DNA from: Methylobacterium sp. WSM2598
GTDB taxonomy: Bacteria > Pseudomonadota > Alphaproteobacteria > Rhizobiales > Beijerinckiaceae
Direction of reading: 5' to 3'
Assembly (NCBI RefSeq): GCF_000379105.1
Contig: NZ_KB900609.1
Coordinates: forward strand, 7,364,939-7,428,938
Length of the DNA: 64,000 nucleotides
Shown piece after piece: positions 34,887-44,021 of this stretch. Each line of letters opens with the position of its first letter. Positions within the stretch are counted from its first letter, which is position 1. The position numbers and the translations under genes were made by a program. Below the pieces are notes generated by a model. That model was not told the origin of the DNA, made no database searches, and saw only the letters and a program-made list of their open reading frames with translations.

Positions 34887-36980
34887 ATGGGCTCCCGCTC
34901 CGCCGACGCCAGCGTCCGCGTGGCCGTCGATATCGGCGGCACCTTCACGGACATCGCCCTGCTCGACGCGGCGGGCACCGTCCATCAGAGCAAGGTCTCC
35001 TCGACCCTGGACGATCCCAGCCGGGCCGTCGTGGCCGGTGTCGCCGCGCTGCTGGCGGAGCTCGGGATCGCGCCCTCGCAAGTCGCCGAAGTCCTTCACG
35101 GCACCACGGTCGGCTCCAACACGATCCTTCAGCGCACGGGGGCGAGGACGGGGCTGATCACGACGCGAGGGTTCCGCGACGTGCTGGAGATCGGGCGCAT
35201 CCGCATGCCCGACATGTTCGATCTGACCTGGGACAAGCCGAAGCCGCTGGTCTCCCGTCGCCACCGGCTGGAGGTGGACGAGCGCGTCGCCGCCGACGGC
35301 TCCATCGTGCGGCCCCTCAGCGAGGCCGACGTCGTCGCCGCCGGCCGCCAGCTCAGCGAGGCCGGGATCGAGGCGGTCGCCGTCGCCTTCATCAACAGCT
35401 ACCGCAACGCCGCGCACGAGCGGCGCGCCGAGGCGATCCTGCGCGAGCAGTTCCCCCACCTGCTGGTCACCAGCTCCTGCACGGTCCTGCCCGAGATGAA
35501 GGAGTACGAGCGGACCAGCACGACGGTCGTGAACGCCTACCTGCTCGCGGCCATGCGCGCCTACCTGCACGCCCTGGAGCGCGGGCTGCGCGGGATCGGC
35601 GTCGGGGCGCCCATCCTGGTCATGACCTCGAACGGCGGGATGCTGGCCGCGCGCGCGACCCTGGAGAGGCCGGTGATGGTGGTGGCGTCGGGGCCGGCCG
35701 GCGGCGTCGCGGGCGCGGCGCGCCTCGGCCACGCGCGCGGCGACCGCGACATCATCGTGTTCGACATGGGCGGCACGACCGCCAAGGCGGTGATCGTCGA
35801 GGACGGCCGCCCGACCATGACGTCCGAGTACGAGTTTCGGGACGGGATCTCGACCTCGAGCCGCTTCATCAAGGCCGGCGGCTACATGCTCAAGGTCCCG
35901 GCGATCGACATCGCGGAGGTCGGCGCGGGCGGCGGCTCGATCGCCGCCATCGACGAGGGCGGCCTGCTCGTCGTCGGCCCCCACTCGGCGGGCGCGGTGC
36001 CCGGGCCGGCCTGCTACGGCCTCGGCAACGCGCGCCCGACCGTCACCGACGCCAACGTCGTCCTCGGGTTCATCAATGCGAGTGCGCTCGCCGGCGGCCG
36101 CCTGGCGATCAGCAGGGAACTGAGCGAGCGGGCGATCCGCGACCACGTGGGCGATCCGCTCGGCCTCGCGGTCGCCGACGCCGCGCACGGGGTGCGCGCG
36201 GTCGCCAACGCCGCCATGGCCCGCGCCGTGCGGGCCGTGACGATCGAGCGCGGCCGCGATCCCCGCGACTTCACGCTGATGGCGTTCGGCGGGAACGGCG
36301 GCGTGCACGCGCCCGACCTCGCGCGTCAGCTCGGGATCGGACGCGTGGTCGTCCCTCCCCTCTCGGGGGTGTTCTGCGCGGTCGGCATGCTGGCCTCCGA
36401 CACCGAGCACACGGCCCTCGCCGTGGTCGCGCGCCGCCTCGACGCCATGGATGCCGGGGACCTCGCCGCGGCCAAGGCCGCCCTGGAGGCCGACGTCGCG
36501 GCGCGTCTTGCCCAGGACGGCTACCCGGAGGCGCGGCGGCACCTGCTCTGGGAAGCCGACCTCCGGCACGAGGGTCAGGCCACCGATCTGACCGTCCCGT
36601 TCGAGGGCGAGGACCTCGCCGCGCTCGAGGAGCGGTTCGTGGCGGAATACGTGAAGACCTACGGCTACCGGGACGCGACGCCGATCGAGTTCATGAAGCT
36701 GCGGGTCGTCGGCCGGGGGCTGCGGGAGAAGCGCCTCGCCTTCGACGCCATGGCGATCGCCCCGCGCGCGGTCGCCGCCGGCCGGGGCACCCGCGCGGTC
36801 TCCTTCGCGCGCGGCGAGGAGCCCAGGCTCGTCGAGGTGGTCGGCCGCGATGCCCTCGGCGCGACGGCCCGGCCGGGACCGCTCGTCGTCGAGGAGTTCG
36901 ACGCGACCATCGTCGTCCCGCCCGACGCCAGCATCCGCAAGGACGCGATCGGCTGCATCGTCCTGGAGTTCAGCGCATGA
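34887..36980 (+). CDS. hyuA: Hydantoinase/oxoprolinase family subunit A
   Basis: 697 residues, normal for HyuA. The N-terminal actin-like ATPase fold starts VDIGGTFTDIALLD (residues 14-27). HGTTVGSNTILQRTGARTGLI and FDMGGTTAKAVIVEDGRP are the other nucleotide-binding elements, and GNGGVHAPDLARQLGI closes the core. With HyuB it forms an ATP-dependent enzyme that opens cyclic amides (hydantoins, 5-oxoproline) or, in carboxylase relatives, activates ketones. The substrate cannot be read from sequence. hyuB overlaps its stop by 4 bp. Expression is probably under the palindrome 13 bp upstream. Confidence 0.93.
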   Translation: MGSRSADASVRVAVDIGGTFTDIALLDAAGTVHQSKVSSTLDDPSRAVVAGVAALLAELGIAPSQVAEVLHGTTVGSNTILQRTGARTGLITTRGFRDVLEIGRIRMPDMFDLTWDKPKPLVSRRHRLEVDERVAADGSIVRPLSEADVVAAGRQLSEAGIEAVAVAFINSYRNAAHERRAEAILREQFPHLLVTSSCTVLPEMKEYERTSTTVVNAYLLAAMRAYLHALERGLRGIGVGAPILVMTSNGGMLAARATLERPVMVVASGPAGGVAGAARLGHARGDRDIIVFDMGGTTAKAVIVEDGRPTMTSEYEFRDGISTSSRFIKAGGYMLKVPAIDIAEVGAGGGSIAAIDEGGLLVVGPHSAGAVPGPACYGLGNARPTVTDANVVLGFINASALAGGRLAISRELSERAIRDHVGDPLGLAVADAAHGVRAVANAAMARAVRAVTIERGRDPRDFTLMAFGGNGGVHAPDLARQLGIGRVVVPPLSGVFCAVGMLASDTEHTALAVVARRLDAMDAGDLAAAKAALEADVAARLAQDGYPEARRHLLWEADLRHEGQATDLTVPFEGEDLAALEERFVAEYVKTYGYRDATPIEFMKLRVVGRGLREKRLAFDAMAIAPRAVAAGRGTRAVSFARGEEPRLVEVVGRDALGATARPGPLVVEEFDATIVVPPDASIRKDAIGCIVLEFSA

Positions 36981-38725
36981 ACGTCGACCCGATCACCTTC
37001 GCGGTCATCAAGAGCGGCCTCGACGCGATCGCCGACGACATGGCCTACACGGTCGTGCGCATCGCCCGCTCCGAGATCGTCAAGGACGTGATGGACTTCT
37101 CGGCGGCCCTGTGCGCCGCCGACGGCCAGATGGTGGCGCAGGCCAAGACGATCGCGCAGCATCTCGGCGCCATTCCGGAAGCCATGCAGGCGGTGCTGGC
37201 CACGTTCGACGGCGACCTGCACGACGGCGACGTCGTCATCATGAACGACCCCTATCACGGGGGCATGCACCTGCCGGACATCTTCATGTTCGTGCCGATC
37301 TTCCACGGCGGCAAGCGCCGGGCCTTCGCGGTCGTGATCTGCCATCACACCGATGTCGGGGGCCGCGTTCCCGGGTCGAACGCCTCCGATTCGACCGAGA
37401 TCTACCAGGAGGGCCTGCGCATCCCGCCGCTGAAGCTCTACGAGCGCGGCACCCTCAACACCACCCTCGAGGCGCTGATCAGGATCAACGTCCGCGTTCC
37501 CGACCGGGTCTGGGGGGACCTCTCGGCGCAGTTCGCGGCCGCGCAGGTCGGCAGGCGCGCCCTCGAGAAGCTGATGCAGCGCTACGGGGCGGACGAGGTC
37601 GACGCCTACATGCAGGAGCTGCTCGACTACGCCGAGCGCATGACGCGCGCCGAGATCCGGACCTGGCCGAGGGGCACCTGGCACTTCACCGACTACATCG
37701 ACGACGACGGCTTCTCGGACGCGCCCATCCCGATCCGGGTCGCCATCACGGTGAGGGACGACGGCTCCCTGCTCGTCGACTACGCGGGCTCGTCGCCGCA
37801 GGTGAGGGGCGCGATCAACGCGACGCTGAGCTTCACCCACTCGCTGACCTACCTCTCCGTCCGCTGCGTCCTCGCCAAGGAGGTGCCGAACAACGTCGGC
37901 ATGTTCCGCTGCGTGAGCGTCCGGGCGCCGGAGGCCTCGATCCTCAACCCCGTGATGCCTGGTCCCTGCGCGGCCCGGGCCCTCACCGGCTACCGCGTCT
38001 TCGACACCATGCTCGGCGCCCTGGCGCAGATCGTTCCGGACAAGGTTCCGGCGGCCGGCGAGGGCGGGAACAGCGTGATCTGCATCTCCGGCCTCAGGCC
38101 GAACCGGCAGCCCTTCATCATCGTCGACATGATCTGCGGAGCCTGGGGCGGACGACCGAACAAGGACGGACTGGAGGCGGTGACCAACGCGTCGCAGAAC
38201 CTGTCCAACATGCCGGTCGAGATCATGGAGGCCGAGCATCCGGTCCGGATCGAGGAGTACGCGTTCGTCCCGGACAGTTGCGGGGCCGGCCGCTACCGCG
38301 GCGGCGTGGGCGTGCGGCGCAGCTACCGGATCCTCGCGGACGAGGCGCTCCTGCAGATGCGGACCGACCGGGTGAAGCACCGGCCCTACGGCCTGGCGGG
38401 GGGTGAGCCGGGCGGTCCGTCGCGCAACGCCATGGAGGTCGACGGCGAGCGCCGCCTTCTCCCCGGCAAGATCACGACGCGGGTCGGCAGGGGCACGCTC
38501 ATCGTCCACGAGCAGGCCGGGGCCGGCGGATTCGGTGACCCGCTCGACCGCGACGCCGCGGCGATCCTGGAGGATTGCCTCGACGGCAAGATCTCCGCGG
38601 CCTTCGCGGAGCGGCATTTCGGCGTGGTGATCGCGCGGGGGATCGTCGACGAGGCCGCGACGCGCCGCCTGCGCGCGTCGCGGCGGGCCGCGCCGCTGCC
38701 GGGGGCCGTCCCCGATGGGCGCTGA
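36977..38725 (+). CDS. hyuB: Hydantoinase/oxoprolinase family subunit B
   Basis: 582 residues. The segments MNDPYHGGMHLPDIFMF, CHHTDVGGRVPGS and YRGGVGVRRSYRI, and the C-terminal LIVHEQAGAGGFGDP, are all typical of HyuB. The His/Asp residues in HGGMHLPD and HHTDVGG are candidate metal ligands in this family. It is complete and translationally coupled to hyuA (ATGA overlap) and to the tetR gene downstream (11-bp overlap). Confidence 0.93.
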   Translation: MNVDPITFAVIKSGLDAIADDMAYTVVRIARSEIVKDVMDFSAALCAADGQMVAQAKTIAQHLGAIPEAMQAVLATFDGDLHDGDVVIMNDPYHGGMHLPDIFMFVPIFHGGKRRAFAVVICHHTDVGGRVPGSNASDSTEIYQEGLRIPPLKLYERGTLNTTLEALIRINVRVPDRVWGDLSAQFAAAQVGRRALEKLMQRYGADEVDAYMQELLDYAERMTRAEIRTWPRGTWHFTDYIDDDGFSDAPIPIRVAITVRDDGSLLVDYAGSSPQVRGAINATLSFTHSLTYLSVRCVLAKEVPNNVGMFRCVSVRAPEASILNPVMPGPCAARALTGYRVFDTMLGALAQIVPDKVPAAGEGGNSVICISGLRPNRQPFIIVDMICGAWGGRPNKDGLEAVTNASQNLSNMPVEIMEAEHPVRIEEYAFVPDSCGAGRYRGGVGVRRSYRILADEALLQMRTDRVKHRPYGLAGGEPGGPSRNAMEVDGERRLLPGKITTRVGRGTLIVHEQAGAGGFGDPLDRDAAAILEDCLDGKISAAFAERHFGVVIARGIVDEAATRRLRASRRAAPLPGAVPDGR

Positions 38726-39416
38726 GTCCGCCCCGCCGGCCCACAGGCCGGCGCGCAATGCCGAGGAGACGCGCGCGCGCATCCTGGACACGGCGCGGCG
38801 GGAATTCGTCACGCATGGGCTCAACGGGGCCCGCGTCGACCGCATCGCCGCGCAGGCGGGTGTCAACAAGAACCTGATCTACCACTACTTCGGTTCCAAG
38901 GAGTCCCTCTACCTCGAAATTCTCGAACGCATCTATGCCGGCCTGCGCACCCGTCAGCGCGACGAATCCTTGCGGGACCTGCCGCCCGCGGCCGCGATGG
39001 CGGCCCTCGTCGCCAACACCTTCGACCACTTGGTGTCGACGCCCGATCTCATCCGCCTGATGAGCATCGAGAACATCCATTTCGGCCAGCACCTGAAGCG
39101 CTCGACCTCGGTCAAGCCGCTCTACCGCAACCTCCTCGACACGATCGATGAGATCCTCAAGCGCGGCCAGGCCGCGGGGACGTTCCGCCACAACGTCGAT
39201 GCCGTCGACCTCTACCTGTCGATCTCGGGTCTCGCCTACTTCTTCCTGTCGAACCAGCACACGCTGTCCTGGCTGCTCGACCGAGACTTCATGGCCGGCG
39301 AGCGGGTGGCGGTGCGTCGGCGGCACGTGGTGGAGATGGTGCTCAGCTACCTCACGGGCGCCCGGTCGGACGTGTCCCCGGCGGCCGCGCACGAGGGACC
39401 GGAGGTCGGTCCGTGA
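38715..39416 (+). CDS. TetR family regulator of the hyu operon
   Basis: 233 residues. The N-terminal DNA-binding domain is intact: ARILDTARREFVTHGLNGARVDRIAAQAGVNKNLIYHYFGSKESLY at ~22-67. The ligand domain looks like the group with a conserved C-terminal TetR_C fold (DEILKRGQAAGTFRHNVDAVDLYL) seen in regulators of pyrimidine and hydantoin catabolism (RutR-like in style). It overlaps hyuB by 11 bp, so it is made with the enzyme, and it likely binds the TAACTAAC palindrome before hyuA. The following 39417-39560 gap contains GC-rich inverted repeats and separates it from the convergent cobW gene. Confidence 0.88.
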   Translation: MGAESAPPAHRPARNAEETRARILDTARREFVTHGLNGARVDRIAAQAGVNKNLIYHYFGSKESLYLEILERIYAGLRTRQRDESLRDLPPAAAMAALVANTFDHLVSTPDLIRLMSIENIHFGQHLKRSTSVKPLYRNLLDTIDEILKRGQAAGTFRHNVDAVDLYLSISGLAYFFLSNQHTLSWLLDRDFMAGERVAVRRRHVVEMVLSYLTGARSDVSPAAAHEGPEVGP

Positions 39417-39560
39417 GGAGCCTCCCGCGGGCCGGCCCCGGCCCCGGGCGGGGTCGTCCCGGCGCTCCACCGCCGAAGTTTCCTCCTCGCCCGGAAGTCC
39501 CCTCCCCGCCCGGCGTCCCTGCCGGGGGCAGGCTCCCGCGGCGGGAGACCGGCCCGGCGA

Positions 39561-40574
39561 TCAGACCTCCTCCGCGACGAGCAGGCCGGGCCGGGGCGCC
39601 ATGTTCTCCCTCGCGAACCGGAGGAACGAGGCGAGGGACGCCCTGATCTCGGCCGGATCGAGCCCCCGAGCGATGAAGACCAGGTGCGAGCGCCGGTCGT
39701 CATCCGGCCAGCCCTCCATGTGCTCGGGCGGGTGCATGATGTGCTGGACCCCGTGGACCAGCACGGGGGCGCTCTCGTCGGTGAGGTTCAGCATCCCCTT
39801 GAAGCGCAGGACCGAGCGTCCGTGCCGGTTGAGGAGGAGGGACAGCCACGTCACGAAGCTCGACCAGTCGAGGCGCTCGTCGAGGGAGATCGAGAACGTG
39901 CTCACGGCGTGGGACGGGGCGGCGTCCGCGCTCACGGCCGAGACGCGCGACACAGGCTGCTCGCGCAGGAGCGAGGCGGGATCGAGGTCCGGCGCGCGGG
40001 CGTCGCGGACCGGCGCCAGCGCGTTGATGACCCGGATCCGCTCCGCCAAGCCGCGCGCCGCCGCCGGCGCGGCGAGGTCGGACTTCGTCACCAGCACGAG
40101 GTCCGCGACCGCGACCTGCTTGGCGAACTCGGCGTGGTCGTCGGCCGAGGCGAGGCCGTTGACGGCGTCGACCGTGGCGATCACGCCCGCCACCCGGAAG
40201 TACTCCTTCAGCACCGGATGGGTCTGGACCGTGTTGATGATCGGGGCGGGATCGGACAGTCCGGAGGTCTCGAGCACGACGCGCTCGAACCGGGGCACCT
40301 CGCCCGCCAGGGAGCGGCGCAGCAGGTCGAGCAGCGCGCGCGCCAGTTCGGGCCGGACCGAGCAGCACAGGCATCCGTTCGCCACGACGGCGCTCGCCTC
40401 CGCGACGTGCGCCACGATGCGGTGGTCGAGGCCGGCCTGGCCGTACTCGTTGATGAGCACGCCGGTGCGCGCCTCCGCGTCCGCGCGCAGGATGCGGCCG
40501 AGCAGGGTCGTCTTGCCGCTGCCGAGGAACCCCGTCAGGACGAACAGCGGCATGGGCTCGGGCAGGGCTACCAT
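39561..40574 (-). CDS. CobW/COG0523-type GTPase metallochaperone
   Basis: 337 residues from ATG 40574. The Walker A motif is GFLGSGKTT (15-23), the metal-binding CLCC motif is at C68-C71, VLETSGLSDPAPI follows, and TKSD gives guanine specificity. A CobW C-terminal domain starts near 235. COG0523 proteins deliver zinc, cobalt or iron to specific enzymes. Because it is linked to hyuAB and a cyclic amidohydrolase, both metal-dependent families, its likely clients are those enzymes. The start overlaps the upstream small gene by 7 bp. Confidence 0.9.
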   Translation of the reverse strand: MVALPEPMPLFVLTGFLGSGKTTLLGRILRADAEARTGVLINEYGQAGLDHRIVAHVAEASAVVANGCLCCSVRPELARALLDLLRRSLAGEVPRFERVVLETSGLSDPAPIINTVQTHPVLKEYFRVAGVIATVDAVNGLASADDHAEFAKQVAVADLVLVTKSDLAAPAAARGLAERIRVINALAPVRDARAPDLDPASLLREQPVSRVSAVSADAAPSHAVSTFSISLDERLDWSSFVTWLSLLLNRHGRSVLRFKGMLNLTDESAPVLVHGVQHIMHPPEHMEGWPDDDRRSHLVFIARGLDPAEIRASLASFLRFARENMAPRPGLLVAEEV

Positions 40575-40891
40575 CGCGGGGCTCCTCCCTCGAAGCGCGC
40601 GGTCAGGGGATCGAGGATCCGGCCGGAGAGCGCCTCCGCCGCGCCCCAGAACTCCGCGAGGCTGGCGGCGACCCGCGTGCGGCCGGCCCGGTCGGTCAGC
40701 AGGAAGGCGTCCCCGTCCCAATCCTCGCAGGCGAGCCCGGCGGGCGCGACCAGGCGGTTCATCAGCGCGATCCTCTCGCGCCGGTGGCGCCGGTGCCTCT
40801 GGATGTCGCGCGCCGGGAAGGGGCTCCGCGAGAGCTTGGCGGCATCGGTCCAATGGTCGCCGATCCCGAAGACGGCGCAGACGTCGCACAT
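40568..40891 (-). CDS. Small CxxC protein paired with the metallochaperone
   Basis: 107 residues. It begins MCDVCAVFGIGDHWTDA, a Cys-x2-Cys plus His set that could bind a metal. It then has a basic, His/Arg-rich stretch (RDIQRHRRHRRERIALMNRL) and a C-terminal half that looks globular. It overlaps cobW by 7 bp and is preceded by gntR 16 bp away, so the three form one transcript. I do not recognise the family. Its position suggests a partner or client of the CobW protein. Confidence 0.6.
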   Translation of the reverse strand: MCDVCAVFGIGDHWTDAAKLSRSPFPARDIQRHRRHRRERIALMNRLVAPAGLACEDWDGDAFLLTDRAGRTRVAASLAEFWGAAEALSGRILDPLTARFEGGAPRW

Positions 40892-40907
40892 CGCGTGGGG
40901 GCTCCTG

Positions 40908-41684
40908 TCACGCCGCCGTCGCCAGGAGGCGACCGATCGGGCCGTCGACCAGGCTGGACGAGAGGTACTCGATCACCCGCTTGCGGGCGAGGCCCGCGTG
41001 AGAGCCGGCGACCGACTCGGCGCGCTCCGCGTCGCGGGTCTCGATCGCGTCCAGCATCTCGCCGTGCTCCCGGATGATCGACTCGATGTGAGCCTCGTAC
41101 GCGTCGGCCGACCCGTAGCACTCGTACGCCATCGCGAGCCTCGCGATGCGCAGGTTCTCGCTGAGCAGCCCGATATAGGTCCGGGCCACGTTGCGATTGC
41201 CGCAGGCATGGCCGATCGCCTCGTGGAACGCGAAGTTCGTGTCGATCATGGCGGTGGGATCGCGGTCCCGCCACGCCGCCTCGAAGGCCTCGGCGCGGCG
41301 CCGGATGCCCGCGAGATCCTCCGCCGAGCAGCGGGCCGCCGCCCAGGCCGTCGCGACGCGCTGCAGGAGGTCGAAGGCCTCCAGGTGCTCCTGCGTGTAG
41401 GCGAGGTCGAGGGGGGCGACGCGCGCGCCGCGGTTCGGCATCAGCACGACCAGCCCGTCGCTCGCGAGCTGGACGAAGGCCTCGCGCAGCGGCGTGCGCG
41501 AGATCCCGAGCTCGCCGACGAGTTGCAGCTCGTCGAGCTCGGAGCCCGGCGCGCGCTGCAGCGACACGATCTGCCGCTTCAGCGTCTCGTAGGCGAATTC
41601 GCGGCCGCGGCCCTTGCTCGGGCGGCCCTTGCCCGGGCCGCCCTTGGCCGGCGCGCTCGCGCGCTGCCGTTTCGTCGACGTCAT
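40908..41684 (-). CDS. GntR (FadR-type) transcriptional regulator
   Basis: 258 residues from ATG 41684, chosen because GCGGAGGCGGCTCG precedes it. After a Lys/Gly/Arg-rich tail of ~30 residues comes a winged helix (YETLKRQIVSLQRAPGSELDELQLVGELGISRTPLREAFVQL) and an FCD ligand domain with metal-binding Asp/His positions (DTNFAFHEAIGHACGN). It is divergent from the transporter operon, and a 15-bp palindrome lies between them. It probably controls both directions in response to the imported compound or a breakdown product. Confidence 0.9.
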   Translation of the reverse strand: MTSTKRQRASAPAKGGPGKGRPSKGRGREFAYETLKRQIVSLQRAPGSELDELQLVGELGISRTPLREAFVQLASDGLVVLMPNRGARVAPLDLAYTQEHLEAFDLLQRVATAWAAARCSAEDLAGIRRRAEAFEAAWRDRDPTAMIDTNFAFHEAIGHACGNRNVARTYIGLLSENLRIARLAMAYECYGSADAYEAHIESIIREHGEMLDAIETRDAERAESVAGSHAGLARKRVIEYLSSSLVDGPIGRLLATAA

Positions 41685-41743
41685 CGAGCCGCCTCCGCGG
41701 TCGCACCGGATGGAGCCCCGATCATAGGCGGGCGCCCGAGGAA

Positions 41744-41758
41744 AATACAGCTTGTATT
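41744..41758. promoter_or_regulatory. Palindromic operator, probable GntR site
   Basis: AATACA-GCT-TGTATT, perfect 6-base arms, 60 bp before gntR and 58 bp before the livK-like ATG at 41816. The size and symmetry suit FadR-type regulators. Confidence 0.6.
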
Positions 41759-41815
41759 CACCAGACCGGACATGCAGCATGCATGCGGTTCGTCGGGCGG
41801 TCGGGGTGCGGGATC

Positions 41816-43018
41816 ATGGCTGGAGCGTGGACGCGTCGGGTCGTTCTGGGCTGCCTCGCGGCGGCGTCACTCTCGTCGCCGCTCCGGGCCCAGGAGGTGC
41901 TCAAGATCGGCGCCGCCGTCAGCCTGAGCGGCGCCTTCTCCCGCGAGGGCGGCCTGCTCCGGGACGGCTACGAGCTCTGGCGCGAGCGCGTGAACGCCGC
42001 CGGCGGCCTGAAGGCCGGGGGCAAGACCTACAAGGTCCAGGTCGTCTACTACGACGACGAGTCGAAGGCGCAGACGAGCGCCCAGCTGACCGAGAAGCTC
42101 GTGAGCGACGACGGCGTCTCGCTCGTCTTCGGGCCGTACTCATCGGGCATCGCCACCGCCACCGCGGTGATCAGCGAGCGCTACCGGGCGCTCACCCTGG
42201 CCCCGATGGCCACCGCCAACAGCCTCTACGCGCGCGGCTACAAGTACCTCTTCACGCCCTCGCCCCTCGCGGATCAGGGGCTGGTGCCGATCCTCGACCT
42301 CGCCAAGGACCTGAAGCCCGCGCCGGGGACGGTGGCGATCGTCGGGCCCGACGACCTGTTCCCCAACATCACCGGCGAGGGGGCCCGCAAGCGCGCCGAG
42401 GCCCTCGGCCTCAAGGTCGTCTACACCGGCAAGTACCCGAAGGGGGCGAACGACCTCTCGGCGGTCGCGACGCAGATCAAGGCGGCCGCCCCCGACATCC
42501 TCCTGGCGACCGGCTACGTCCAGGACTCGATCCTCCTGGTCAAGTCCCTGCGCGAACTGCAGGTCGCGCCCAAGCTCGTCGGGCTCGCGACCGCGGTCGG
42601 CGTCCAGGACTTCCGGACGGCGGTGGGTCCGGCGGCCGAGGGCATCATGGGCGTCGACTATTGGGTGCCGACCCTGACCTGGAAGGATCCGGTCTTCGGG
42701 GACAGCGCCGGCTTCGCGAAGGCGTTCGAGGCAAAGTACGCCAAGGCGCCCACCTTCCACGCGGCGAGCGGCGCCGCGGCCGGCGTGGTGCTGCAGCTCG
42801 CGATCGACAAGGCCGGGTCGGTCGATCCCACGGCAGTCCGGGACGCGCTCCTGTCGATGCAGGGCGAGACCTTCTACGGACCGTTCAAGTTCGACGCCAA
42901 CGGCGTGAACACGCGGGCCGGACTCAACGTCTCGCAGATCGTCGGCGCTGAGCCCAAGGTGATCTACCCCTTCGCGGTCAAGCAGGCGGACCCGGTCTAC
43001 CCGCGCGCGGTTCCCTAG
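41816..43018 (+). CDS. ABC transporter substrate-binding protein, branched-chain amino acid/amide type
   Basis: 400 residues from ATG 41816; an in-frame ATG at 41783 would add 11 residues ahead of the signal. MAGAWTRRVVLGCLAAASLS ... RAQ is a signal peptide. The mature protein is a type I periplasmic fold of the LivK/UrtA/AmiC group (LKIGAAVSLSGAFSREGG; DDESKAQTSAQLTEKLVSDD). It would capture the substrate for the permeases encoded next. The TAG stop lies in a GC-rich R1 repeat, so the last residues could have been changed by it. Confidence 0.9.
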   Translation: MAGAWTRRVVLGCLAAASLSSPLRAQEVLKIGAAVSLSGAFSREGGLLRDGYELWRERVNAAGGLKAGGKTYKVQVVYYDDESKAQTSAQLTEKLVSDDGVSLVFGPYSSGIATATAVISERYRALTLAPMATANSLYARGYKYLFTPSPLADQGLVPILDLAKDLKPAPGTVAIVGPDDLFPNITGEGARKRAEALGLKVVYTGKYPKGANDLSAVATQIKAAAPDILLATGYVQDSILLVKSLRELQVAPKLVGLATAVGVQDFRTAVGPAAEGIMGVDYWVPTLTWKDPVFGDSAGFAKAFEAKYAKAPTFHAASGAAAGVVLQLAIDKAGSVDPTAVRDALLSMQGETFYGPFKFDANGVNTRAGLNVSQIVGAEPKVIYPFAVKQADPVYPRAVP

Positions 43019-43117
43019 GGCGTTCTCCGGCGCAGCCGATGCCGGTTGGTCGCGGGACGCGCGACCGCAGCAGAGCCGAGGGCGGGGCATGATCGCGGCG
43101 CGATCGCGCCCTGCCCC
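43016..43117 (+). repeat. R1 element, GC-rich divergent copy H
   Basis: TAGGGCGTTCTCCGGCGCAG, then CCGATGCCGGTTGGTCGCGG, then a second palindrome GGGCGGGGC ... GCCCTGCCC. It has the same order and spacing as R1 but many substitutions. It lies between the binding-protein and permease genes. Confidence 0.6.
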
Positions 43118-43150
43118 GGCACCCGACCTCACCCGAGGAGCCGGTCCAGC

Positions 43151-44020
43151 ATGCTCGCGCAGACCTTCGTCAACGGGCTCCTCCTCGGCGGCGTCTACGG
43201 CGTCGCCACCATCGGCTTCTCGATGGTCTGGGGCGTGATGAGCATCATCAACCTCGCGCACGGCGCCTACATCATGATGGGGGCGTACCTCGCCTACCTG
43301 ATGGCCGCGCGGCTCGGCATCGACCCGTTCCTGTCGATGCCGCTCGTCATGGCGGCGCTGTTCTGCGTCGGGTTCGCGGTGCAGTCCCTGCTGCTGAACC
43401 CGGTGATGCGCACGAGCGTGCTGCTCACGCTCGCGATGACGTTCGGGCTCGACCTCTTCCTCGTGGACGTGTTCGTCGCGCTGTTCACCTCGGACATCCG
43501 CTCCGTCAACACGAGCTACTCCTCCGAGGCGCTCGCGATCGGCCCGGTGCTGGTCTCGTACGTCCGGCTGGCGGCCGCCCTCCTCTCCCTCGCCCTGGCG
43601 GGCCTGCTGTACCTCGTCCTGACGCGCACCCGTCTCGGCCAGGCGATCCTGGCGACCGCCCTCGACCGGGAGGCGGCGCGCCTGATGGGCATCGTCCCGG
43701 AGCGGATCTACGGCTACACGGCCGGGATCGGGGCGGCGCTCGCGGGCGCGGCCGGCTCGCTGGCCAGCACGCTGTTCCCGATCTCGCCCGGATTGGGAAA
43801 CTCCTTCATCGGCGCGGTCTTCGTCATCACCGTGCTCGGCGGCATCGGGTCCGTCACCGGCGCGGTCGCGGCCGGCTTCGTGTACGCGCTGATCCAGTCC
43901 TTCGCGGCGAGCTACCTCGGCGTGAACTACCAGGAGATCGTCGCCTTCGGGCTGTTCCTGGTCATCCTGGTCGTCCGCCCGCAGGGTCTGTTCGGCAAGC
44001 GCTTCTTCGGGGAGGTCTGA
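43151..44020 (+). CDS. livH: ABC transporter permease, LivH type
   Basis: 289 residues from ATG 43151 behind CGAGGAGCCGG. The N terminus FVNGLLLGGVYGVATIGFSM and the GIVPERIYGYTAGIGAALAGAAGSLAS coupling region are standard for LivH/UrtB permeases; about eight membrane helices. It forms the membrane channel with LivM. The upstream open frame through the repeat is ignored. Confidence 0.92.
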   Translation: MLAQTFVNGLLLGGVYGVATIGFSMVWGVMSIINLAHGAYIMMGAYLAYLMAARLGIDPFLSMPLVMAALFCVGFAVQSLLLNPVMRTSVLLTLAMTFGLDLFLVDVFVALFTSDIRSVNTSYSSEALAIGPVLVSYVRLAAALLSLALAGLLYLVLTRTRLGQAILATALDREAARLMGIVPERIYGYTAGIGAALAGAAGSLASTLFPISPGLGNSFIGAVFVITVLGGIGSVTGAVAAGFVYALIQSFAASYLGVNYQEIVAFGLFLVILVVRPQGLFGKRFFGEV

Positions 44021-44021
44021 G

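Noticed and set aside
34110..36569. 819-codon minus-strand open frame
   Set aside because: Antisense to hyuA; the composition reflects reverse-complement codon bias and no family is recognisable.
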